Assembly: GCF_021018895.1 (NCBI RefSeq)
Contig: NC_079380.1
Coordinates: forward strand, 7,427,736 to 7,491,735
Length of the DNA: 64,000 nt
Source of the DNA: Seriola aureovittata
Lineage: Eukaryota; Chordata; Actinopteri; Carangiformes; Carangidae
Reading direction: 5' to 3'
Below the pieces are notes generated by a model. That model had not been told where the DNA came from and searched no databases. It saw only the letters and a list, made by a program, of their open reading frames with translations. Numbering within the stretch: position 1 is the stretch's first letter; each line of letters begins with the position of its first letter. Below, piece by piece: positions 1 to 12,179 of the stretch. The position numbers and the translations under genes are program-made.

Positions 1-116
1 GTAGAAAAAAAAAGAAAAAAAAAAAAAAAAAGAAAGAAGTTCTTAAATGGCCCGACGCTCCGCGCAGAGAGCAGAGAGCTGAACCAGACACCGTCGCTGC
101 ACCACAGCCTCTCAGC

Positions 117-3100
117 ATGTCTGACACACAGCGAGGCGCAGTGTATCTGATCACCGGAGGTTGCGGCTTCCTCGGGAGGCACATGCTGAGGGTTTTACTG
201 GAGAACGAGGACAAAGTGGAGGAGGTCCGGGTGTTTGACAAACACGTAGACACGAGTTTAACTGGACTGAGCAAAGGTAAGACCTGCCGGAGGCGGTTGT
301 TCGTGACGATGTGGTGTTTTCGTTTAAAATACGAATTTGAATTTTGAAATCGGCTAAATTACAGTTATATCCCACGTCTATTTTAAGACATGACCCAAGC
401 CGTTTCACATTTCATGAGTTTTTCTTACCCCGGCCTCTGAATGTGGGACCTTTTTTATGGAGCTCCTGCTTTAATTTTACTTAAGCCTTTAAAGATCGTT
501 GTCAACATCCAACATCTGATTGAAGAGGACCGTAACGTCACCTTTTAAAAACATTATTAATTCCCAGTAATTAATGGCCTGGGATAAAACTTTACTCTGC
601 ATTTTTGTATAGTAATATCAGTGTTGTTTTTAGTAGCCATTTGCATGTTTTGTCCCTGACTCTCTTCAGCAGTGTTTATTTTACAGCCTTATATTGCGTT
701 AGATTTTGGTCTACTGATGCCCCCTTCTTTATTAATAACTCTACTTTGTATGAGTTTAAGTTTATTCACATATCACTCATGTCTTATCTCAAAATGATGA
801 AGACAAGTTTATTTGCTCTTGGCCAGCAAGTAAGAAGTGCAACATATGAATAGAAAAATGTCATATTTTACTAGGTTTTTTATTAGTGTGAGACAGTGGT
901 GGGGTGTTTAAGTAAATCTGCACTTGGGAAAATAAATACTGTGTAGCCTGACATTTTGTTCCCCTCCCATGGTCACTGGGTCAGCCTGCAGTGAAGACAC
1001 TCGGGCTGTGAATCCAGGATGGCCAACTCCCTACTTTTCCTGTGGCGGGATAAAGATGTTGTAACTTGTCACTGTGTACTTTGCAAATGTTGTCATCACC
1101 TTTTGGATGACATTAGCATTGGGCAAAGGTTTGTGTGTTTTCCTTGGAACCACAGTTTTAATCTTACGTGGTTCACATGCCATCTGTGCTTGACATTATA
1201 CTTCAATTACTGAGAGACATTTACATTTTGTTTCCCTCCCATGCTCCTCCGGTCAGCCTGCACTGATTCAATTAACCAGAAGCTAAAGCATGTAATAAAT
1301 TATACAGTAATTCACTGTATAATTAAAGTAAACTGCATTCAACGGCAGTTAACCTTTTCCCTCAGGAAAATGCACTCAACCTCAGATGATATGTCTGTCC
1401 TGAAGTAGAAAACACTTTGTTCATCTGAGATGTCTGCATGGTTTGTGTTTCCACTAATTTGAATTAGACGGAGCACCTGTAATGAAATACCTCCCGTCTG
1501 TGCTTAGTGAGCTTGCAAACAGAAATGCAAACTTGAGAAGACCTCTGACTCTACGTTCAAAAGTCCACTCCCTTTACAAGCCATCTGCAGGACATCTTTC
1601 GTCATCTATCAGCATTTCAAGGACACTGCATGACAGCTAGATAAATCACCGGTACATGACCTTCATATAAGATAACGAGACATCACAAATGTCCATGAAT
1701 AATATGTCTAGTTTGAGCAACAGTTGGGCGTGATGATGATGATATATGCCACAAGATGATTTTACAATATTGTGCCTGCCAAGCTAATGTGCATCTTTTT
1801 GCTTTAGGACATTTTTGTCAGTTGCAAATTTGACACATTTTGGCTTTTTCCATCAATATGATAAGGTTTCCAGATAATTAACAGTATCAGAATTTCAAAA
1901 ATGTGTTAGGTTTTAATATACAAGTATACTTATAACAGAAGAAGACCTGTTTCTTTTGTTTTTAAATGCTTTTTAGAGATTTTAAGAACGCAGTCATGAT
2001 GCTGGATCACACACAGAACCACATTTTGCCTCTTCCTGTTTTTCCTTCAGAGGCGACAAAGGTGGTGGTCATTCAGGGGGATATCACAGACTACAGCAGC
2101 GTGTTGGAGGCCTCCCGTGGGGCTGATGTCATCATCCACACGGCCAGCTTGGTGGACGTTTGGCACAGGATCCCAGAAACCGTTATCTACTCAGTCAACG
2201 TCACGGGTGAGTCCTCAAGGGGGTGGTGACCGAAATGATAACAAGGGAAAGGGATGGGACCTAATGAGAGATACAGAGGAAATCCACACCTTCTCCTGTT
2301 TTTGACGCTTTTCAAGGACTCGTATCCCCCGTGATTTCAGTAGATGTGGAGGTGATAGGGTAAGGCTGACACATCACATCATATCTTTTCGCTGGAGTTG
2401 AGACTTCCCATTTCTGGTGTGACAGGGATTTCATCTTGATACTCAGATGTGGGTAAAGAGCAGGTTTTAATTAAATTTTCTATATTTAAATTCTTCACAA
2501 ATGTAGTTTTGTAAAATGATGGTTTATTTAAAGCATCACAGTTTGTCTTAAATTGAGGGAGTGTGGTTGGTCATTCGTCTCTAAACTGCCTAATCCTATA
2601 ATGAGGGTTTCAGTGGTGAGATCAAGTGTCACATGAATGTTTGAGAGGCTGTTTTTCACCTTGATAACAGTTAGTCTCTCAGGCAAACATCAAATGTTTT
2701 TATTTCAGCAATAAAAAAAGTCAAATGCAAACAAGTTTAATGAGTCACAGGCAGGGTTAGCACAACATATCTGTATTGGCCTTATCTTGAATGTGAGCCA
2801 CAAGAGTTTTCCTCCCTTTTGGGGGACGTGGAGTTAAGGCAGTAATTCTGGCATTTACTGTAAGTGTAAATACGACTAAATATATTCAGCTGAAGACTTG
2901 GTGACTAAATCTCTTTAGCGCTTGTGAGTATTGTGTCGGGTGCAATGAATTTTAGAGTGGTTTGTGTAGGTGGCTGAGTCAGAGAGAAAGAGAGCATGTG
3001 TGTGTGTCATGAATAGAGTTCATTTTAGCTGGAACAAACTATTGTTTTGACTCCATATTGTCTCGGTGACAAACAAAAAACTGTATGTGAAACACACTTA

Positions 3101-6100
3101 ATGAAGTTGTAGTGACTCAGTGTCATTACCACAGACTTAAACAAAACAACACGAACAGCTTGTAGCACAGAAGGAATCAGTAAGTGACACATAAGTATCA
3201 TGCAAACATCAGGTAGAAGCCCGACGTAATAAATGACCCCCCTTCCCTCGACTGTTTAGCACATAGTAGCTCTGTACTCCTTAAGTATGTATTAACTTAG
3301 TTCGTCTTTCAGTACTTTCTTACATTTGCACTCATCACCACACAGCCCCAAACCCATTTGTTCCTACTGTTGATGCAAGTCACAAATACACAGTTTTATT
3401 GTTTTTAAAAGGCTCAGTCATTTCTGTACACAGTACTGTAGTACAACTGTAGCTTTTAGCGAACAGGAAGAATTGTTTTCTGGGGACTACTTTTGGTGCT
3501 CTAGGGAGTATTTTGGGAAGCAGGATGGCATAAGCAGGATTGATTCAAAATATACAACTTTGGTTGTTTTCATGCTAACAAAGAAACCTGTCATCAAGTA
3601 CAATGCTTTGGCTCATTGATGTGTTTGTGATGACAGTTTTTGGACAACAATGGAGCTCAATGGCACAAAGGAATAAGATATATCAGGCTTTGGACACTCA
3701 GGCAATGTCTATGAGTCTAATCATTGTTGGGTGTGGCATTTGAATGCGATTTGTAGACAGTAAGACAAACAGGAAATATTCCCAACCTAGTTTAAAACAC
3801 ATTCAGGAAATTCTGGAGTTTATTTGTTTGAATTCCTGAAATCGCTTTGGCCATGAGCTGAATGTGCTTAAAGAAATAATACTTAACTGACCTCTACTGC
3901 ACTGAAGAGAAGAGGGTGGATCAGTTTAGATTCCACTAGTTGAGAAATATTACAAGAATTTAAAACTGTTCTCCCTGTGTGAGTCTCAAAGAGTTTTCAT
4001 GCCTTGATCACTGGATGTTTCACAGTACTCTAAACTCCCTCTCCTCCAGACACACACACAAAATCTCTCTCTACTTCCCAAAATTTGTACAAATTGCAGG
4101 TGGGGGACAGTTAACTCAGTTATAGAGTTGAAATCATTAACTGTACCTTTTAATATCAGGTAGAGTTTACCTTACTGATGACATGCAAGAGTCTGTGTAT
4201 TCTGGCTTTCAGCTAGAACACAAACCGGAGATTTTAACCCCCTGTGAGCCATTGTGCTGCCTGAGATCTAGTCACGACACTTCTGAAGGAAGAAGGTGGC
4301 CAAGATTTAGCCTGCAGAGCCTCCATACACTTAAGCGCGCCTTCAAGACCACTTTGATTTTTCAAACCTTAAGACAACATTAGAAAGTACTTTATCGAGG
4401 GCTTTCTATAGCTGCAATGCAGTCATGTTGATTTTTATTATTTACTTAGGTTTAATGTTTTCATTTCTGAAATTTCCTTCCCATGTAAGCCGCATGTCTC
4501 TAGGGATCACAATGCCAGTCGGTCGGCCCACCACTTTTGTCCCGACAGAAATATCTCAACAGCTATTGGATGGACTGCCATGAAATGTTGTACAGACATT
4601 CATGGTTAGCAGAGATTTTATCTTTGTGACTTGCTACACTTTTTCTCAAGCACTACCAGCACGTCAACATTTTCACTTACCCAGCAAATAACTCAACATT
4701 TTGAAGATAACTTGCCATGACTTTTGGTACACGTATTCATGCCCTCTATAGGATGAATTGTAATCACTTTGGTGTTCCCCTAAATTCATTTCATGCTATT
4801 AGGTCAAAATTAAATAACATTTTTTTTTTTTTTGTTAGCATCGTTGTTATGAATATGTTAGCATGCTGGCATGAGCATTTAGCTCAAACCTGTAAATCAG
4901 GTTCACACTGCTGCTTCATGGTTATAAGATGTGCCCAACAGTAAATTAAAGCATGAATGATTTATCCATCCGTCCTAACGTTGTATTCCCTTTTTGTACT
5001 GCATGTCCACTAATAAAGACCAGGTTTTAATGGAGGAAAGAAAAAACATGTTTTCATCAGATGAACAGAACACACATGGGCCACTTTTAAGTGAATTGTG
5101 GTCATTTTGTTATGTCCCCAATTACAAAATAAGAACTTTCATTTCTCTCAAATTCATCTGAAACTGTGCACATACCGGACTCTGAAGAGATCCAACTGTG
5201 TCACTGATTTTGACACGGTTGGATCTCTTCAGAGTCCGGTGATCCAACTGTGTCAAAATCAGTCATGTGGCTTTTTGAAGATTGAATTTTATTGGGTAAC
5301 ATAAGTTTCTCAATCTAATTTATGAAACCCCAGCATCCTCCACCTCTTAAATTACAACGTTTTCTCTCCCACCAGGAACGAAAAATGTGATCAATGCCTG
5401 TGTGGAGTGCGGTATCCAGTGCCTGGTATACACCAGCAGCATGGAAGTGATTGGTCCCAATGTCAATGGAGACGCCTTTCTGAGGTGAAGCTATAAAACA
5501 TCATTTCTGTGTTATTTGTCTGTGAGCCTTTGTCTGTTGTATTCTGCTAGCCAAGTGACTGAGTGCCCAAGTATTTCTCCCAGTGAGCCCACAAGGTTGT
5601 TATTTTCTGTCCCATGTTGAGAAATGCTTTGGCACTTTCAGTCTTGAATTCCTTCTTTCTTCTGCTCTTGAATGCACCATCTTGTACAGAGGAGATATGA
5701 TCGGGTGGAGACAAAAAGACATTGAGCAGGAGCCAGTCTCCACATTCAGGCTTTTTATCTGTCCCGTAAATAAATCACTCCTGATATTTTCCAACCGTAG
5801 TGTTCTGCCTGAGTATGTATGGTATTTCAAAGATGTTATGTAATGTTGCTGCAGCCACACTTAGCAACATGTCAGGAGCTCAAACAACAAATATGTTAAA
5901 CAAGCTTTAATGACCTTATGTAATGACAGTCCTGATGCTAAGTGTCGGTTATTACCTGTAACTTAAGCTAATGAATGACTTAGCATGATTAAACAACACT
6001 CACCTGCCAGTAACTATTTACTGTTAAATAAGACGTCTTGGAAACAACTGGTGCACTGTTAATACAACCAGTTTTAGTGCTGTACTCTCAGATGTACAAA

Positions 6101-9100
6101 TGAACACTGTAGCCTGATTTCCACCGGTGAGAGGCGGTAACTGCTGCACCAGCTGTCCACTGTTGCGGAAAAAGTGTGTTTCTGGCTGTGGTGACGTCTG
6201 CACTGTTCTTTCCTCAATACAAGTGGAGTGTTTTGGTGCACGGATGCACAGAAGCAACAAAAACAATCATGCAAAGATAAAATAAGATGACAAGAAGATA
6301 GACGGAGGTACATGATTATATTTATACAAATATTCTGTCTCCAAGCACTGTGTTTATTAAGTGTGGGTATCGGGAACATTTTGACACACAGTGAGTCTAT
6401 TCACAGATATGTGTCTGTTATAGGAGTCAGTTTTGCATTGAGCTCGACAGTATCTCTAACACTGTTTTCGCTTGTTTTAGTCCATTTACTACAAATATGT
6501 TACATTTATTTTACTAAAATGTTCAAAGCTAAAAGATTAGGGGACATATTCTCAGTCTGGGTACCGACATACTGGGTACTGGGTAATGTCTCGGTCTGGA
6601 TACTGATATCATTCAGTGGTGCGTGGGAGGATTCCTTTGATGTGCCGTCAATATGGATTGTGAAATAAAAGCTGCACTTGCCTTTTTTCCCCCAAAGTGC
6701 TGATGCTTTTCTCATAGTCTTATCACCCTGATACAGACTATCTCTCTGGCTCTGTCCACACACGCTGCTTCTCCACAGCATCAGTGTTGTCAGCCCTCAG
6801 CTGCATGCGCTGCTTCTTTGACTGCCATCTCTCATCTCATCTCTTTGCTCCTCATCCCGCTCTTTTGGGTGGGGCATGCTGGTTGAAAGCGCTCCACAGG
6901 TGTGGATGAATTGGTCTTGATGAGTCAGTTAGGGAGATGCAGGTGTGCAAACAAGAGGGAGACACGTCAAACAAAGCACTGATGGAAAATCAAACCAAAA
7001 CAACACAGTCTGATGTTCTACATTTTCAATATGTTTTTATTTTTCACTACTCTCTAATGATTTTCTGGACTTAATAATATAAAAATAAAATAAAATATCT
7101 AGCACATATATCACATAATAGTCTGTCAATGTAACTACTTACTGTTGCATTTATAGATTAGATGCAGATAAAAAGAATTTTAAAATAATTATTTTAGGCC
7201 CTTAGATATTAAACACACTGAAAAATCTAAAATGCCAACATGTTCTGTGAAAGATTAGTTAGGAGTTCTTCAAACTAAAATATGTAGGTACATGTTTGTT
7301 GATAATTACAATATGCAAAAACAGTCATATCCTTTACCGAGAGGAAGAGACATGCTTCATAAATGCCAAAGACAGGAGATAATAAAATATGAAGTGGCAA
7401 ATTTCCAGCGTCCACCTAACATGAGCCGGGATCCTGACATTGTTTCAGATGGTGGTTGTGTGTGTGTGTGTGTGTGTGTTTGTGTGTGTTTGTTTGTGGG
7501 TTTTTTTTCCAATTTGAGTGCATGTGTAAGTTTGCACGTACACTCCCCTCCAAAAGTATTGGAACAGTGAGGCCAATTCTTTTATTTTTGCTGTAGACTG
7601 AAAACATTTGGGTTTGACATCAAAAGATGAATATGAGACAAGAGATCAACATTTCAGCTTTTATTTCCAGGTATTTACATCTGGATCTGATTCACAACTT
7701 AGAAGACAGCATTATTTGTAACGGAACACCAAATATTTAGGTGAGCAAAAGTATTGGAATAGAAAGACTTAAAATAGATTAAAGTGAATAAGACTTAATA
7801 TTTATTTGCAAATCCTTTGCTTGCAATAACTGCATCAAGCCTGTGGCCCATTGACATCACCAAACTTTTGCATTCTTCTTTTGTGATGCTTTTCCAGGCT
7901 TTCACCGCAGCTTCTTTCAGTTGTTGTTTGTTTTGGGGGGTTCCTCCCTTCAGTCTCTTCTTTAGCAGGTAAAATGCAAGAATTATTACTAATTGATTTT
8001 CCATCTTCTCTCAGCTTCACAATTGCTTTTTTTTTCACCCATAGACAGCTCTCTTTTTTCCTCTAACTATAAATGCTATATATAAAAACTATAAAATCTG
8101 AAACTGAGTGGAGACATTCAGTGCTATTTATTGTTTGAATAATCAAGTAATAGGACACACCTGGGCAACAATACACACCTGTCAGTCACATGTTCAAATA
8201 CTTTTGCTCACATGAAAAATGGGTGTGTTCAAAACAAAAGGTGCTGTCTTCTAAGTTGTGTATCAAATCCAGATGTAAATACCTGGAAATAAAAGCTGAA
8301 ATGTTGATCTCTTGTCTCATATTCATCTTTAGGTGTCAAACCCAAATGTTTTCAGTCTACAGCAAAAATAAAGGAATTGGCCTCACTGCTCTAATACTTT
8401 TGGAGGGGCATGTAGCTACAGCTGCACTTCAAAACAATTTTTGGCATTCTTTCTCCGTTCACAGTTCACAGAGTAAGTCACGAAAATAAGAGCTGTGCAA
8501 GGGGAGATGTGGCACAGTCACTTTAGAGGTCATTTTAACTTTTTACTTCCTAACCCTTTATCGCTCACACTGTCTGTGGGTTATTTGGCCTGAGTAGACA
8601 ACATTCCTCTCCAACGTATGGCAAGGTCAAGAAAAACAATCCCGAATACCTCCCCTGACTCTTTGATTTCTTCTCTTCTACAGGGGCAACGAAGACACAC
8701 CTTACGACGTGAAACACACTATGGCCTACCCCAAGAGCAAGGCAAAGGCAGAGAAAATTGTCCTTGAAGCCAATGGCACAGAGGTACTTAATGTTTTACG
8801 ATCTTCAATCCACAGATAAATGATTAATGGCGTCTGCTGCTTTCATTGTGAGGCAAATTCTGTAATCTCACAGTTTTATTCCTCACATTCATATTCTTAT
8901 TTTTCCAAACTAAATCACAGTGATGCAGATTTAAAAGCACATTGAAATGAAATAAGAATGAAACTTTCACAATACAATGGAAATGATAACAGCTGTAGAG
9001 ACAGAATAGCAGTCATATATGTGTTTATATGCATTACTGTATATTACTGGGGACAATAATGCTGAATTTTAGAGTCTTCATATTATCATAACCTTTTAGA

Positions 9101-11147
9101 CTGGTTAACACATTCAGAAAGCTATGGCTGTTTGTTTTATTGCCCTCATATCCCTGGTTAGATTCCAGAAATACAATAAAAGGAATTTCCTGTGAGACTT
9201 TGTGCCACAAAATGCCAGCTCATCCTCTCGAGGCCTTCCTGTGGTGTCTCTCCTGCTGTTCACAGTCCAAACCCACAGAACATACCCTTTAACCCCTTCC
9301 GTGTACTTGTTTTGAAGTTGTGTCGGCCTCCCTATCTGATTCCTAACACCGAATTCTGGTTGTGTCTCCTGTCCAGTTGAAAGGTGGAAAGTGTTTGTAC
9401 ACATGCTCTCTAAGGCCGACAGGGATTTACGGTGAGGGGCACGAGCTGATTAAGGACTTCTACAAACAGGGTGTTGAAAGGGGAGGCATAATTATCGGGG
9501 GCGTCCCAGATAACACTGAACATGGGCGAGTCTATGCAGGTGAGTCTAAAATGACTTATATCCTACTAATGCAACCACAACTTTACGTCAGAATTTCTTG
9601 AACATAGCCTGAGAATACCAACTTCTGCTCTATTTTAACCTTGAAAGTGATTAATTCAGACTATAAAGAAGAACAAGATAAAAGCCCAGTGTAATGACTT
9701 CTACTCAGACCGGGACTAAAAGCAGAAACACAGATGTCATGCACACACTTGATCGCAAAAAAAAAGATGTCATGTACACACTTGATCGCAAAAAAAAAGA
9801 TGTCATGCACACACTTCCTCTGAAATTAACAGTTCAGACCATAACTATTTGACAAGAAGTCTGTGTAAGAAAGCACAGACACTGTAACATCAAAAGAGCT
9901 GATCTAGATTTCTTGGTTATGATATTATGATAACCAAGAAATCTACATCTCCTTCCAGACATGATGATGACATCTTTGATTAATCTTGATTGGTCTGGTT
10001 TCAGCAGTGATGAGTCTTTGTTACTCAGTCATGGTATCAGCCGTTGCTTATGACCAAATTAGCTTTCATGTATCAATGGCTGATACTTAAGGCAGGCTTA
10101 ATAGATACAGACATTATAGAACTGGAAGTTACTGTATACATTACAATCTACGGGTCGGCTACTATACTTAATAATAAAAGTATATACAGTTCATAAATGT
10201 TGATGATGCAGGTTCACTAGTAGTACATTAGACACTGTAGATCTTAGATAGTTGTAGCTTGTGCTCGGCTGACGTTAAAGATGATGTCAGTGTAATGTGG
10301 TTACAGATGTGAAGCAACTAAGCACATTTACTGAGACAATTCTGATGTGCTAGTACTTGACTTACTAACTCCACTATATTTTATTGGGAAATCTCTTCTT
10401 TTTCTTTTTTTTTTCAGAATATTTTATATCCACCATCGGTTATTGGCTAGAAGACTCTTTTCAATTTCCAAATTTAGGATTTTTTTTTTTTTTTTTCAGA
10501 ATACCCAAATCTGTTATTGATACATGACTGTCTGAAAATTTGGGGATATGAAATGAACAGGTACATGTTCATTCATCAATAATTTGGCACTGACAGAAAT
10601 CATTCTTCAGACTCATAATTTTTCTTTTAGTGCTCAAGAACATTTCACTTTTTACTGCTTAGTGCTTCCACTAAGGTAAATATTTGCTCCATCCATCATT
10701 CAGTCTGATATTCACTCACTTGTTTGTGTGCTAGGCAATGTGGCCTGGATGCATGTGCTTGCAGCACGAGCTCTGAGGGAGCGCCCGCAGACGGTCGGAG
10801 GGGAGGCTTTCTTCTGCTATGATGACTCACCCTACAAGAGCTACGAGGATTTCAACATGCAGTTCCTGTCCACATTTAACTTTCGAAGGGTCCGCATGCC
10901 CTTACTGGTGCTCTGGTTCCTGGCCATGGCGAATGACCTGCTCCGCTGGATAGTGAGCCCCATATATAACTACACGCCGTTGCTAAACCGTTACACCTTG
11001 GCCGTGGCTTGTACCTCCTTCACGGTGGGTACAGACAAAGCCCAACGTTACTTCCAGTACCGCCCCTTGTATGACTGGGATCAATGTCGAGCCCGCACGC
11101 AGAAATGGGTTGACACATTCCCAGTGGAAAAGCCCAAAGACACCTAA
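117..11147 (+). CDS. hsd3b7: 3-beta-hydroxysteroid dehydrogenase type 7 (C27 steroid oxidoreductase), six coding exons
   Basis: Coding exons are 117-276, 2051-2206, 5376-5484, 8684-8783, 9377-9539 and 10735-11147. All junctions are GT-AG and phases agree, giving 366 residues, close to the roughly 369 of human HSD3B7. The N-terminus has the NAD-binding Rossmann motif TGGCGFLG (residues 13-20). The catalytic YxxxK of the extended SDR family is YPKSK at 157-161, and the segments [17 protein letters not shown] and YEDFNMQFL are typical of HSD3B7. A hydrophobic stretch ([14 protein letters not shown]) in the last exon fits membrane attachment. The family enzyme sits in the endoplasmic reticulum and oxidises and isomerises 7-alpha-hydroxysterols early in bile-acid synthesis. 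The HSD3B7 assignment over other 3-beta-HSDs rests on recalled similarity and on the 16p11.2-type neighbours. The start ATG is the first one after a short leader. Confidence 0.93.
277..2050 (+). other. hsd3b7 intron 1
   Basis: AT-rich non-coding sequence between coding exons 1 and 2. Short open frames here have no recognisable protein similarity. Two diverged copies of a roughly 43-bp sequence lie at 951-993 and 1222-1264. Nothing else is recognisable. Confidence 0.7.
4503..4890 (+). repeat. Teleost interspersed repeat, copy 1 (hsd3b7 intron 2)
   Basis: Contains phrases seen repeatedly in percomorph genomes: 'atatctcaacagctattgga', 'cagacattcatg', 'ggatgaattgtaatcacttt' and 'gttagcatgctggcatgagc'. 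A second fragment of what looks like the same family is at 61385-61515. Class unknown to me. The rest of intron 2 (2207-5375) is otherwise unremarkable apart from the hairpin at 5174-5264. Confidence 0.5.
5174..5264. repeat. Nested inverted repeat / hairpin in hsd3b7 intron 2
   Basis: The 30-bp arm 5174-5203 is the reverse complement of 5211-5240 with one mismatch and a 7-base spacer. A second inverted pair overlaps it: 5203-5225 against 5241-5263, also with one mismatch. As a result 5189-5203 and 5241-5255 are identical direct repeats. No transposon ends or coding potential are seen. Confidence 0.9.
7539..8414 (-). mobile_element. Degenerate Tc1/mariner element with long terminal inverted repeats
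   Basis: The element lies in hsd3b7 intron 3. Its ends are TA dinucleotides followed by inverted repeats containing 'ctccaaaagtatt'; the arms match for roughly 200 bp with scattered differences. On the minus strand, 7795-8004 encodes a peptide ending in [14 protein letters not shown], which resembles the C-terminal tail of fish Tc1-like transposases ([19 protein letters not shown] upstream). The DDE catalytic region is absent, so the copy is internally deleted and non-autonomous. The surrounding intron (5485-8683) also has a GT-rich tract at 7456-7500. Confidence 0.85.
9733..9816 (+). repeat. 33-bp tandem repeat, about 2.5 copies
   Basis: Units start at 9733, 9766 and 9799 (last one truncated). 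Each unit begins GATGTCATG, contains ACACACTTGATCGC and ends in nine adenines; units differ by one base. It sits in hsd3b7 intron 5 (9540-10734), which has no other recognisable content except a short palindrome at 9905-9945. Confidence 0.85.
9905..9945. repeat. 16-bp perfect inverted repeat
   Basis: Positions 9905-9920 (tagatttcttggttat) are the exact reverse complement of 9930-9945, separated by a 9-base AT-rich loop. It could fold into a hairpin. No role is evident. Confidence 0.85.
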
Positions 11148-12152
11148 TGTGACCTCAAGTATGGTAATACACATCAGAAGCTGCTATGAAGACTCAGAAG
11201 ACACAAGCTTTATATGAAAAAAAGGAGTAACATGTTATTAGTTAACAGTATAAAAGTCTTTTAATAAACAATTAATTATTCAATTGCAGATTAAAAAGCA
11301 CTTTTTCGCTCTCTAAAGCAGGTGGCTAAGGGGTGCCTTGTACCACTAACTGAAGAATATTCTTGACAAAGTATTTATCGTATAATCTTGTTGAAATGTA
11401 GTTGAATTTCAATTGTCTCAGACCTGCACGTAATTTAGGATCAGTCATAAGTTAAGCCTATAATGACAATTATTATTATTGTATTGAACTTTTCAACACA
11501 GAAGTTCCCAAGAGAACCATGAAATGGTCTGAACAAAGAGACGTTAAATGGTGTAATGAGGGGAAGAGGCAATATCAAACATGGAATTGTCGCTATGAAA
11601 ATGTGCTTTTTAAAAATAGGGTTTCAGAAGTCTTATTTTGAAATATGACACTGATTCTGTCTGTATTGGCTTCATTCCAAATGCATTGGGTACTGACTTA
11701 AAAAGTCTGTTATTACTGCATTTGTTATGTATGAGTAATACGTCTACAACAGCATAGCATTTATAGCTTAGTTATAAATAAAACACAATGAAATTATTTG
11801 TTCAGATAAAGCGCAGACGTTAACAGCCTTGTTAAAGAATGTATTCAGTATTGTATTCCATTGGGAGTCCTTTGTTGTTTTGTTGGTACAACCACCAAAG
11901 AATTGTGCCTCTTGTTAAGACAGTCCTGTAGAATTTACATATTATATATTTATAAATTATGACCAATGTAAACACAATTTACAAGCAGTATATTGACTTT
12001 AGACCTTTATTTTATGAATGTATATTATTGATAGCAGTGTTTTATGCTGCATAATTTAAAAAAGAGTTAAATGCCTTTTCTGAGATTACTGAATCTTTTA
12101 TGAGGTTCAGAAACATATCCTGTTTAGTTTTCTTAATTTTTTTGTAATTTTA

Positions 12153-12158
12153 AATAAA
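12153..12158 (+). terminator. Likely polyadenylation signal of hsd3b7
   Basis: AATAAA lies about 1 kb after the hsd3b7 stop, at the end of an AT-rich 3' UTR and followed by a T/GT-rich stretch. An earlier weaker candidate (TTAATAAACAATT near 11261) could give a short form. Position is inferred from sequence only. Confidence 0.5.
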
Positions 12159-12179
12159 GATTTATCATATTCTACTTTG

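Noticed and set aside
6312..6668. 118-codon hydrophobic open frame in hsd3b7 intron 3
   Set aside because: Hydrophobic because of AT-rich sequence; no recognised family and no supporting splice sites.
9733..9816. Possible CRISPR-like repeats
   Set aside because: The units are directly adjacent with no spacers, in a vertebrate intron; it is a simple tandem repeat.
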